Assembly (NCBI GenBank): GCA_963762575.1
Contig: CAVXLL010000017.1
Coordinates: forward strand, 124,001-188,000
Length of the DNA: 64,000 nt
Direction: 5' to 3'
DNA from: AP-15 sp963762575
Lineage (GTDB): Bacteria; Pseudomonadota; Alphaproteobacteria; ATCC43930; CGMCC-115725
Below, piece after piece: positions 35,334-42,471 of the stretch. Within the stretch, counting starts at the first letter, position 1. Each line of letters starts with the position of its first letter. A program made the position numbers and the translations under genes. The notes beneath the pieces were generated by a model. The model worked only from the letters and a program-made list of their open reading frames with translations, had not been told where the DNA came from and ran no database searches.

Positions 35334-36624
35334 AGGAGCCGAAGGGTCTGCCGCGACGTCCTGCACCTCCGCCCATCATGACGAGAGCCGGCAAATCAGC
35401 CGGCTCATGGTGTTTTTTGCGCTGGTCTACGTCGTCGAGGGGATTGGCCAGACCGGCGGGCTGATCGCCCAGCCCCTCAGTTTTTTCTTGAAGCAGACGT
35501 TCGGCTGGACGCCGGTCCAAGTCACCGCCTATCTGACGGTGCTCAACCTTCCCTGGATCATCAAGCCGGTCTACGGGATCGTCTCGGATTTCTTGCCGAT
35601 CTTCGGCTATCGCCGAAAATCGTACCTCGTTCTAGCCAATCTGGCGGCGGCGGGGGCGTATTGCTGGGTGACGCAGATCACGACACCCAGCCAGATCATC
35701 TTTGCCCTGCTGCTGACCGCGTACGGAATGGCGATATCGAGCACGATATGCGGCGCCATACTGGTCGAGAACGGTCAGAAATTCGGCGCCAGCGACGCCT
35801 TTGTCAATCAGCAGTGGCTGTGGTTCAACATCGCTGCAATGGCGAGCGCGTTTATCGGCGGCCAGCTAGTCGGAAGGCTGACGCCGACCGGTGCATTGCA
35901 CGGCGCTGCCGCGATCATCGCCGTTGCCCCGCTCGCCGTTGTTTTCGCCGGCTGGTTTCTGATCAGCGAGCCTCCCAGCCATATCAATCTGCCCGAGATG
36001 AAAAGAACGCTGGCGAGCCTGTGGTCTGCCCTCAAACTGCGGGAGCTTTGGTTGATTGCGCTGTTTCTGTTTGTCTACTACTTAAACCCGGGGCTGGGAA
36101 CGCCGCTCTACTACCACATGACCGACGATCTCAGATTCTCCCAAGAGTACATCGGAATTCTCGGCGCGATCGGCTCGGCCGGATGGATCGTCGGGGCTGT
36201 CTTTTACCGGAGGTTCTTAAAAGGCATCACGGCGAAAGCGTTGCTGAACCTCAGTATCGCGCTCGGCATCGTGGCCACGGCAGCGTTCCTGCTGTTGTGG
36301 AACGAGGCCTTGGCGGCCGCGATCAACTTCTTCAACGGTCTCGCCAGCGTGATCGCCTTTGTCGCGACATTGAGCCTGGCCGCTGACTACTGCCCCCAGC
36401 GGTCGGAAGGGTTCGCCTTCGCAACCTTGATGTCGATCACAAACTTTACCGCCACCCTGTCGGAAAACATGGGATCCTTCTTCTACGAGCATCTGTTCCA
36501 CCGCCAGCTCGATCCGTTGGTCCTGCTGTCGGCCGCATTTACTGGCATAGCGTTCGCGTTCGTCCCGTTCCTGCGCCTCGGCGTAAAGCGACCCGGGCAA
36601 CCGGGCCTTGCGGCCGAGAGTTGA
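35317..36624 (+). CDS. MFS-type transporter (folate/biopterin transporter-like)
   Basis: A 435-residue transporter with about 12 hydrophobic helices. The early block WIIKPVYGIVSDFLPIFGYR resembles the BT1 (folate/biopterin) branch of the major facilitator superfamily. It probably moves a small organic compound across the inner membrane; the substrate is unproven. The TTG start (35317) overlaps the ridA end. An ATG at residue 31 is a possible alternative, but it lacks a good ribosome site. Confidence 0.85.
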   Translation: MSQSDKGAEGSAATSCTSAHHDESRQISRLMVFFALVYVVEGIGQTGGLIAQPLSFFLKQTFGWTPVQVTAYLTVLNLPWIIKPVYGIVSDFLPIFGYRRKSYLVLANLAAAGAYCWVTQITTPSQIIFALLLTAYGMAISSTICGAILVENGQKFGASDAFVNQQWLWFNIAAMASAFIGGQLVGRLTPTGALHGAAAIIAVAPLAVVFAGWFLISEPPSHINLPEMKRTLASLWSALKLRELWLIALFLFVYYLNPGLGTPLYYHMTDDLRFSQEYIGILGAIGSAGWIVGAVFYRRFLKGITAKALLNLSIALGIVATAAFLLLWNEALAAAINFFNGLASVIAFVATLSLAADYCPQRSEGFAFATLMSITNFTATLSENMGSFFYEHLFHRQLDPLVLLSAAFTGIAFAFVPFLRLGVKRPGQPGLAAES

Positions 36625-36748
36625 TCCTTGCGGTCGGATTGCCGATCAGCACGAACTCGACGGCCTTCCATCAAGGCCTCCGACTCGCCTGCGAGCAATG
36701 CCGACCGGCGCCGATCCACAGAAGCGCCCGGAACAGTTGTGCTATAAA

Positions 36749-37084
36749 ATGGCGGACATGACCGCAAAACCGCAAGACAATCCCGTTTTAAAGCGCTTCC
36801 GCGCCACCGTGATCGAAATCTACGGCGACCGCGTTGACCGCGTCGTGCTCTTTGGCTCGCGTGCGCGAGGCGATGCGCGAGAGGATTCCGACTACGATGT
36901 TGCGGTGTTTCTGCGTGATTACGCGCCCGGCGCCACGACCGAGTTATACCGGCTGGCCGACCTCAGCACCGCCATTCTCGACGAAACCGGCGAGTTCATT
37001 CACGCCATGCCCTACCGCGCCGGTTCCTACGACGACCGCACGCCTTTGATGCATGAGATCCGCGCCGACGGCATTGACTTGTGA
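36749..37084 (+). CDS. MNT-type nucleotidyltransferase domain protein
   Basis: A 111-residue minimal nucleotidyltransferase of the MNT family. The catalytic motif is visible as LFGSRARGDAREDSDYDVAVF (GSx10DxD). In MNT/HEPN pairs it acts as antitoxin by AMPylating the HEPN toxin. The adjacent downstream gene is a HEPN-domain protein, which supports that role. ATG 36749 (MADMTAKPQ) is the best start. The stop overlaps a 16-bp tandem duplication at the HEPN junction. Confidence 0.88.
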   Translation: MADMTAKPQDNPVLKRFRATVIEIYGDRVDRVVLFGSRARGDAREDSDYDVAVFLRDYAPGATTELYRLADLSTAILDETGEFIHAMPYRAGSYDDRTPLMHEIRADGIDL

Positions 37085-37096
37085 AGCCGGGGACTT

Positions 37097-37529
37097 GTGA
37101 AGCCGGAAACTGCCCTGTTCCTCGAAAAGTCGCACGAAATTCTCGAACGCGCCGACACAATGATGGGAGTCGGTTTGACCGACGACGCGGGAAGGGCCGC
37201 CTATCTTGCCGGACTCCACGCCGCGCAAGCCTTCATCTTTGAGACCACGGGGCGCGTGTTTAAAAGACATTCAGGCGTCCAGAGGGAATTTTCGCGGCTG
37301 GTGAAGGACAATCCGCGCGTTGACACCGGCTTGCGGTCGTTCCTTTCGCGCACCTACCAACTCAAAAGCCGTTGCCGATTATATCACCGGCCCCGGTTCG
37401 CACGTGTCGACAGAGACTGCGCGCGAAGCGATCCAGACCGCCCGGCGGCTTCTCGAATGCGTCACGGGTCTGCTCCCGCCAAACGGGCCGCCCCCGGCAG
37501 CCACACCCGAACCAAACGGCTCCCGATGA
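37097..37529 (+). pseudogene. HEPN domain protein, frameshifted (partner of MNT)
   Basis: The frame from GTG 37097 reads PETALFLEKSHEILERADTM and ALQAQ-like helices, then KRHSGVQREFSRLVKD and LRSFLSRTYQLK. At the AAAA run near 37364-37368 one base appears added; the other frame then gives AVADYITGPGSHVSTETARE and ends at 37529. This is the usual C-terminal half of these HEPN proteins. Removing one A gives a protein of about 143 residues. As written, the toxin would be altered beyond residue 91. It forms a toxin-antitoxin type pair with the MNT gene. Confidence 0.75.
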
Positions 37530-37586
37530 AAGCCCCGTCCGCGCGGACGGCCCCGGCGCAGCAGAAAGAGGCACCCGACACCGTAC

Positions 37587-37661
37587 GCAGGGCTCTACGC
37601 TCGACGAACTCGCCCGCAGCTACGACGTCGGCATATCCACCGTTTGCCGCGCGACACGCGC
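37587..37661 (+). pseudogene. Remnant of a recombinase C-terminal HTH
   Basis: About 25 codons read GSTLDELARSYDVGISTVCR, close to the C-terminal helix-turn-helix of serine recombinases/resolvases. No catalytic domain precedes it in frame, so it is a fragment. It lies in the accessory patch next to the MNT/HEPN pair and may mark past mobile DNA. Confidence 0.45.
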
Positions 37662-37733
37662 CGCATCTGCAGCACATGGCCGACGAAGGCCGCTCTCGAT
37701 CTTTGCTCAACCTTGAACGGGCCGTGCTTCAGC

Positions 37734-38075
37734 TTAGCCCCCCTGCTTTTCCATCTCGGTTATTGTAAATGGTATGTACGTACCCTCGGTTGTAAGGATT
37801 TTACCCCCTACCCTTTCAACATCGGAGAGCGTTTTGATCTGCTCCGCTGGTGTATTATTTGGAACAACAACAAGATAGTAATTTACAAGCACATCAAAGA
37901 CGTCTCCTACTTTGTTGCTGTTAGGTGGAGGAGTAACTTGAAGGTTGTGTCTAGGTGGCAATGGAACGGCGATAATTGTTCGATCGCCGGTGATTGTGAA
38001 CATCGGGCTCTTTTCAATTGCAGTATCAGCCATCCGGTCGATGTTCGCGTATGGTACATTCAGAATTAACATCAT
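37734..38075 (-). CDS. Hypothetical protein in AT-rich island (possibly the 3' half of a split gene)
   Basis: A 113-residue open frame in DNA that is clearly AT-richer than its surroundings. The sequence (MLILNVPYANIDRMADTAIE, FTITGDRTIIAVPLPPRHNL, FDVLVNYYLVVVPNNTPAEQ) looks like a soluble beta-rich domain and not a protein start, with no signal peptide. It is in the same frame as the upstream ORF, with a single TAA and four codons between them. It may therefore be the second half of one protein interrupted by a stop codon. I do not recognise the family. Confidence 0.5.
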   Translation of the reverse strand: MMLILNVPYANIDRMADTAIEKSPMFTITGDRTIIAVPLPPRHNLQVTPPPNSNKVGDVFDVLVNYYLVVVPNNTPAEQIKTLSDVERVGGKILTTEGTYIPFTITEMEKQGG

Positions 38076-38087
38076 CTTATATTGTAT

Positions 38088-38429
38088 TTATAATTCTGTA
38101 ACAGTCGGGAATTTACTTGAACGAACAACGATCCGTGGTGTCTTCCCCAACTCAACTAGCTCCCCTCCTTCCGACAATTTGATCAACCCCAACCGATCGG
38201 ATACATCAAGTGTATAAGCAGCGATTGCGACAGGAGCCGCGAAGCACAGGATAACTGTGCGACCGATACCCGGCTTTTGTATCCACGCAATATAAGTAAC
38301 AACTAGCGACGGGAGAGAGGCAATAGAAGCGTATGGAGCTAAGTTAGCGACAAATGGGCGAATTGTATTGTCCTCTAAATCTAAAAGACCCGGTGAAGAT
38401 GCTAAATCACACCTCCCCGCCTTCATCAC
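38088..38429 (-). CDS. Hypothetical membrane protein in AT-rich island (possibly the 5' half of a split gene)
   Basis: A 113-residue open frame with two hydrophobic segments (ASIASLPSLVVTYIAWI and TVILCFAAPVAIAAYTL) and a C-terminal hydrophilic stretch (GELVELGKTPRIVVRSSKF). The stop TAA at 38088-38090 is followed in the same frame by the next ORF. Read through, it would give a protein of about 230 residues with two membrane helices and a C-terminal soluble domain. No family is recognised. The low GC suggests horizontal transfer. Confidence 0.5.
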   Translation of the reverse strand: MMKAGRCDLASSPGLLDLEDNTIRPFVANLAPYASIASLPSLVVTYIAWIQKPGIGRTVILCFAAPVAIAAYTLDVSDRLGLIKLSEGGELVELGKTPRIVVRSSKFPTVTEL

Positions 38430-38512
38430 TTTGAACGGTCATCGGCTCTCCAGCCTGTAACGTGGCGACGATGTTAAACCAAAATCATGCTGGTTGAAAT
38501 ACTCTGGGGAGC

Positions 38513-38533
38513 ACGAGGGGCAATGCCCCTCGT
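38513..38533. repeat. Perfect 21-bp palindrome
   Basis: ACGAGGGGCA, one A, then TGCCCCTCGT. The two arms are perfectly complementary over 10 bases. It lies 84 bases upstream of the AT-rich locus start and 133 bases beyond the stop of the deacetylase gene. It could be an operator or part of a terminator; no T run follows. Confidence 0.45.
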
Positions 38534-38665
38534 TCGGCCCACTCCCGCGCCGCGGCCTGCGACACCACATCCTGATTTTCAGCCGCGCCCTTCGCTCGCG
38601 CGGTCTGGCAACCCTGCGGCACTCGGTAGATTGCGAACCGGCATCCCGGCCCCGGGTGCCATACG

Positions 38666-39562
38666 CTACTCCGATCCCGGAATCGTGCCTTTCGGCAGGC
38701 TGTCACAATAGCGCGCGACCTCGCCGGGGGTGGTGATCCACAGCCGATCGCGGTGGCTCACGATGTGGCGGACGGCGTCGCGGAAAGCGCGCAGGCGGAA
38801 TGGCTGGCCGATGATGAAGGGGTGCACCGAGACTGCGAAGACGAGCGGATATTTTCGCGACTGCTCCAGCATCTCGTCGAACTGGTCGATCACCATCTCG
38901 GCGAATTGCCGGCCGGTGTGGCGCCGGTAAACCAGCGCCGGCGAGTCGTTGATCTCGAGCGGGTAGGGCACCGACAGGATCGGCCCGGCGCGGGTCCGCA
39001 TCCAGATGGGCTGATCGTCCATCGCCCAGTCCATCACGTAGCGGTAGCCGGCCTCCTTCAGCAGGTCCAAGGTCACGCCGCTCTGCGCGATGTAGGGGCC
39101 GAGCCAGCCCTCGGGCCGCCTGCCGGAAAGACGGGTCAAGACCTCGGTGCATTCGGCGATCAGCCGCGCCTCGTCCTCCTCCCACAGCACATCCTGACGC
39201 TCCGAATTCGTCCTGCCGTGGCCGACATACTCGTCGCCGCGCCCGTTCAACCGCTCGACGATTTCGGGGCAATGCTCGAGAACCGCGGAATTGACATTGT
39301 GCGCGCCGGGTAGAGCGAACTCGTCGAGCAAATCGAAATAGTACCAAAGACCGACCCGATTGCCGTAGTCGCGCCACGCGTAGTTGCGCTGGCTCTGCGC
39401 CGCCGCTGCGCCGGTCGAGTCGCTGCCGAGGCCGGCGCCGAAGGCGAAATGCTCGATGTTATTGTTGAAGGTGACGGCCAGCCGCGCGCCGCCGGGCCAT
39501 TCGTATTGCGGCCGCCGATGGATCGGGACGTGGTCGTAACGGTCGTGGGCGGGGAGTTTCAT
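38666..39562 (-). CDS. Polysaccharide deacetylase family protein (NodB/PuuE-like)
   Basis: A 298-residue carbohydrate esterase 4-type protein, of the branch that includes allantoinase PuuE and peptidoglycan deacetylases. Clear blocks are RLAVTFNNNIEHFAFG, NRVGLWYYFDLLDEFALPG, DEYVGHGRTNSERQ (with metal His), EGWLGPYIAQSG, and SVHPFIIGQPFRLRAF with the late His. The first metal Asp seems replaced by Asn-rich NNNIEH. It could act on an amide-containing small molecule and not on a polymer. It is intact; a palindromic repeat lies just upstream. Confidence 0.85.
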   Translation of the reverse strand: MKLPAHDRYDHVPIHRRPQYEWPGGARLAVTFNNNIEHFAFGAGLGSDSTGAAAAQSQRNYAWRDYGNRVGLWYYFDLLDEFALPGAHNVNSAVLEHCPEIVERLNGRGDEYVGHGRTNSERQDVLWEEDEARLIAECTEVLTRLSGRRPEGWLGPYIAQSGVTLDLLKEAGYRYVMDWAMDDQPIWMRTRAGPILSVPYPLEINDSPALVYRRHTGRQFAEMVIDQFDEMLEQSRKYPLVFAVSVHPFIIGQPFRLRAFRDAVRHIVSHRDRLWITTPGEVARYCDSLPKGTIPGSE

Positions 39563-39585
39563 TGGGGAATGTCCGAAGAGGCGGC

Positions 39586-39668
39586 GCGAGATTGCTTCGC
39601 TGCGCTCGCAATGACACGCTCAGGCAGGATCATGTCATTGCGAGGAGCGCCGTGACGAAGCAATCTCG
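39586..39668. repeat. Palindromic repeat, gcgagatt...tcattgcgag family (copy 2)
   Basis: Arms GCGAGATTGCTTCGCTGCGCTC GCAATGAC split by about 15 bases from GTCATTGCGAGGAGCGCCG then ACGAAGCAATCTCG. Same family as 10835-10900 and 40520-40603. It lies between the deacetylase and enoyl-CoA hydratase genes. Confidence 0.8.
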
Positions 39669-39685
39669 TCGATCATCAAGCCGGG

Positions 39686-40486
39686 TCATCGGCCCTGGAA
39701 GGCCGGCTTGCGTTTTTCCATAAAGGCGGTGCGGCCTTCGGCGTAGTCCTGGCTCGCGAAGCATTCGTCGACCAAACGCTTGCACAGTGCCAGGTCGCGA
39801 TCCGACTCGTCCTTGAGCCCCTCGCGGATGGCGATTTTGGCCGCGCGCACAGTCAAAGGCGCGTTGGCCGCGATCATCGCGCAATAATTGTTGACGTAAG
39901 CCTCCAGCTCGCCGTCCGGCACGACCTGGTTGACGAGGCCCATGCGCAACGCCTCCTCGGCGGTGAACTGGCGCGCGGTAAAGAAGATCTCGCGGGCATG
40001 GGCCGGGCCGACCAGGTCGATCAATTTCTTGATGCCGTCATAGGCGTAGCCAAGACCGAGCTTGGCCGCCGGGATGCCGAATTTCGAGCCCTCGGCGGCG
40101 ATGCGCATGTCACAGGCGAGTGCGGTGCCGACACCGCCGCCGATGCAGTAGCCGCGGATCATCGCGATGGTCGGCTTCAGGGTTTCCTGCAGACGCAGCC
40201 GCGCGCCCTCAGAAATCCTCGAATAGGCGGCAGCGGCTTCTTCGGAGGCGCGCCGCTCCTTGAATTCGGATATGTCGGCGCCGGAGACAAAGGCGCGCCC
40301 GCCGGCGCCGCTGACGACGATGACCCGGATCGCGTCGTCGCGCTCGAAATCGTCGATGATATGCGTCACCGCCTCCCACATTTCGAGCGAGACCGCGTTG
40401 TGCCGCGCCGGGTTGTTGAAGATCAGACGGCCGATCGCCCCGTCTTTCTCGGCGATCATCTTGCTGGTCAAAGGCTGGTCGAGCAT
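39686..40486 (-). CDS. Enoyl-CoA hydratase/isomerase family protein
   Basis: A 266-residue crotonase-fold protein. It has the NP/R-H-N-A-V opening (LIFNNPARHNAVSLEMWEAV), oxyanion-hole blocks GGRAFVSGADISEF and IRGYCIGGGVGTALACD, and ends with MEKRKPAFQGR, typical of ECH. It likely hydrates a 2-enoyl-CoA; substrate range unknown. The usual catalytic Glu positions (PAAKLGLGY) are only partly conserved, so another crotonase reaction is possible. It shares strand and neighbourhood with a CoA-transferase, so the two may act together on acyl-CoA compounds. Confidence 0.9.
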   Translation of the reverse strand: MLDQPLTSKMIAEKDGAIGRLIFNNPARHNAVSLEMWEAVTHIIDDFERDDAIRVIVVSGAGGRAFVSGADISEFKERRASEEAAAAYSRISEGARLRLQETLKPTIAMIRGYCIGGGVGTALACDMRIAAEGSKFGIPAAKLGLGYAYDGIKKLIDLVGPAHAREIFFTARQFTAEEALRMGLVNQVVPDGELEAYVNNYCAMIAANAPLTVRAAKIAIREGLKDESDRDLALCKRLVDECFASQDYAEGRTAFMEKRKPAFQGR

Positions 40487-40519
40487 GGTTTCCTCTCGTT
40501 AGGATTCTGCCACTGCTGT

Positions 40520-40603
40520 TATTGCGAGCGCAGCGAAGCAATCTCGGGCTTGCGCGCTCGCGATATCGAGATTGCCGCGTCGCCTTCGGCTCCTCGCAAT
40601 GAC
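40520..40603. repeat. Palindromic repeat, gcgagatt...tcattgcgag family (copy 3)
   Basis: Reads ATTGCGAGCGCAGCGAAGCA ATCTCG, spacer, then CGAGATTGCCGCGTCGCC with CTCCTCGCAATGACATTG. Same words as copies at 10835 and 39586. It separates the hydratase from the CoA-transferase. Confidence 0.8.
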
Positions 40604-40610
40604 ATTGCGA

Positions 40611-41798
40611 TTAAACGACTTCACGGGCGCGCAGATCGGCGATCGCCGCGTCGTTGTAGCCGAGCCCGCGCAGGATCTCATGCGTATGCTCGCCGAGATC
40701 GGGGGTCGGGCGCAGTTTTTCCGGTTCGGGTGTGCGGGTCATGTTGATCGCCTGGCCGACCACTTTGATCGCTCCGAGCTTCGGATGATCCACCGGGCGG
40801 GCCATTTCGAGGTGCTGGACCTGCGGGTCGGCAAAGGTCTGGTCGATCGTGTAGATCGGGCCGCATGGGACGCCGACCTCGTTCATCAATTCGACCCAGT
40901 AGGCGGCAGGACGCTTCTTGGTGATCTCGCCGATCCGCTCGTTGAGCGCCTTGCGGTTCTTAGAGCGCTGCGGCCCCGTGGCGTAATCGGGATCGTCGAG
41001 CAACGCCATCGCATCGGCCGCCTCGCAGAAGCGGCGGAACATGTGGTCGCCGGATGCGGCGATGTTGATCTGCCCGTCCGAGGTTGGGAACACGCCGGTC
41101 GGGATGCCGGTCGGGTGGTCGTTGCCGGCCTGCTTGGCGACCTCGCCCGCGATCAACCAGCGCGACGCCTGGAAATCGAGCATGAAGATCTGCGCTTCGA
41201 GCAGCGAAGTGTGGACCCATTGCCCGACGCCGCTCGTCTCGCGCTCGATCAGCGCCATCATCATTGCCTGCGCGAGCAGCAGCCCGGCGCACAAATCGTC
41301 GATCGGAATGCCGACCCGCACCGGGCCCTGACCCGGCAAGCCGGTGATCGACATCAGCCCGCCCATGCCCTGGGCGATCTGGTCGACCCCCGGCCGCTTG
41401 GCATAAGGCCCGCTCTGGCCGAACCCGGAAATGCTGCCATAGACGATGCGCGGGTTGACCTTCTTGACCGACTCGTAATCGACGCCGAGCCGGTATTTCA
41501 CCTCCGAGCGGAAATTCTCGACGATGACGTCCGCCTTCTCCGCCAACTTGAAAAAGATCGCCTTTCCTTCCTCGGTCTTCAGGTTGAGCGTCAGGCTGCG
41601 CTTGTTGCGATGGAGGTTCTGGAAATCGAAGCCGTCGCGCCGCGAGCCGGTGACATCGCCCCTCGCCTCGCCCGGCTGCTCGATCTTGATCACGTTGGCG
41701 CCCCAATCGGCAAACTGGCGGACCGCGGTCGGCCCGGCGCGGGCATGACACAGATCGAGAACGGTGAAGCGGGCGAGAGGCAAGGTTCCAATGCTCAC
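40611..41798 (-). CDS. CaiB/BaiF-type (class III) CoA-transferase
   Basis: A 395-residue family III CoA-transferase (ARFTVLDLCHARAGPTAVRQ, NLKTEEGKAIFFKLAEKADV, GFGQSGPYAKRPGVDQIAQG). The catalytic Asp lies in VGIPIDDLCAGLLLAQ. GTG 41798 is chosen because GAGGAAAA sits ten bases upstream; the longer frame from 41906 adds residues not typical of the family. It is intact and lies upstream of the hydratase on the same strand. The substrate is unknown. It is distinct from the CoA-transferase at 27 kb. Confidence 0.9.
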   Translation of the reverse strand: MSIGTLPLARFTVLDLCHARAGPTAVRQFADWGANVIKIEQPGEARGDVTGSRRDGFDFQNLHRNKRSLTLNLKTEEGKAIFFKLAEKADVIVENFRSEVKYRLGVDYESVKKVNPRIVYGSISGFGQSGPYAKRPGVDQIAQGMGGLMSITGLPGQGPVRVGIPIDDLCAGLLLAQAMMMALIERETSGVGQWVHTSLLEAQIFMLDFQASRWLIAGEVAKQAGNDHPTGIPTGVFPTSDGQINIAASGDHMFRRFCEAADAMALLDDPDYATGPQRSKNRKALNERIGEITKKRPAAYWVELMNEVGVPCGPIYTIDQTFADPQVQHLEMARPVDHPKLGAIKVVGQAINMTRTPEPEKLRPTPDLGEHTHEILRGLGYNDAAIADLRAREVV

Positions 41799-41910
41799 GA
41801 TGGGTTTTCCTCGTTTGAGATAGCTCAGGGTCGCGCAACTTTCGTCTTTCCATCGCTGCGGCGTCAAGGATGGCAGCCCGGATGTCTTGTTCTCCGTATT
41901 CGGCACCGTA

Positions 41911-41929
41911 TCTAGAAGCCGGATCTAGA
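41911..41929. promoter_or_regulatory. TCTAGA inverted repeat before vapB
   Basis: TCTAGA (41911-41916), seven bases, TCTAGA (41924-41929), ending immediately before the vapB ATG. VapBC operons are commonly self-regulated through such inverted repeats, so it is a candidate operator. Confidence 0.45.
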
Positions 41930-42196
41930 ATGTCTGGCAAAACGATCGCGCCGAGTATTAAAACCGACGAAGCCGACCGCCTTGCGCGCGCTCTTGCGAA
42001 ACTGACGGGCGGAACGCTGACCGAGGCGATAACAAATGCGCTCCGCGAGCGTTTGGCCAGCGAGCGGGCAAGACACGAGGCTGCGGTCGACCTTCCCGCC
42101 CGCGTCGCAGCATTCTCCCGGCGTATCCGTGACGCCTACGATAGCCGGCCAGTGACCAAAGCCGAGTGGGACGCCGCATCGGGCAACGAAGAATGA
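41930..42196 (+). CDS. VapB-type antitoxin (Rv0623 family)
   Basis: An 88-residue antitoxin of the PF07704 kind (SIKTDEADRLARALAKLTGG, TLTEAITNALRERLASERAR). It has an N-terminal ribbon-helix-helix and a C-terminal toxin-binding tail. It overlaps the start of a PIN toxin gene by ATGA, the usual VapBC layout. It appears intact, whereas the toxin is broken, so it may now be an orphan regulator. Confidence 0.85.
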   Translation: MSGKTIAPSIKTDEADRLARALAKLTGGTLTEAITNALRERLASERARHEAAVDLPARVAAFSRRIRDAYDSRPVTKAEWDAASGNEE

Positions 42197-42471
42197 TCGT
42201 CGTCGACTCGTCGGCGGTAATCGCGATGATGCTCCACGAGCCTGCAGCGCCAATTCTATCTGCCCGGCTCGCGGCCGACACAGACCGGGTGATGTCGGTC
42301 GCGTCTTATCTGGAGGCCGAAACCGTGCTCGCCGGCCGGCGACGACACGACCGCTTGCATCGAGCCGCCCTTGCAATGAGGGTGACGGCTACGCGTGCTC
42401 CGTGCCGATTGCTCGGCGGAAGCGGGTTTTCAGCGCGGTGCCGTCGCGCGGCGGCCTACGACTTAAGCTGA
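42193..42471 (+). pseudogene. VapC PIN-domain toxin, truncated and frameshifted
   Basis: The frame starts MIVVDSSAVIAMMLHEPAAP and has the catalytic Asp of PIN domains and the Glu in SYLEAETVLAGRR. Beyond about residue 50 it no longer matches the family. Another frame shows a family-like SAEAGFQRGAV before its own stop. VapC proteins are usually about 130 residues with a third acidic cluster (GDCLAYA) that is missing here. The toxin is therefore inactive by decay. Its 3' end overlaps the convergent citrate synthase gene. Confidence 0.7.
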
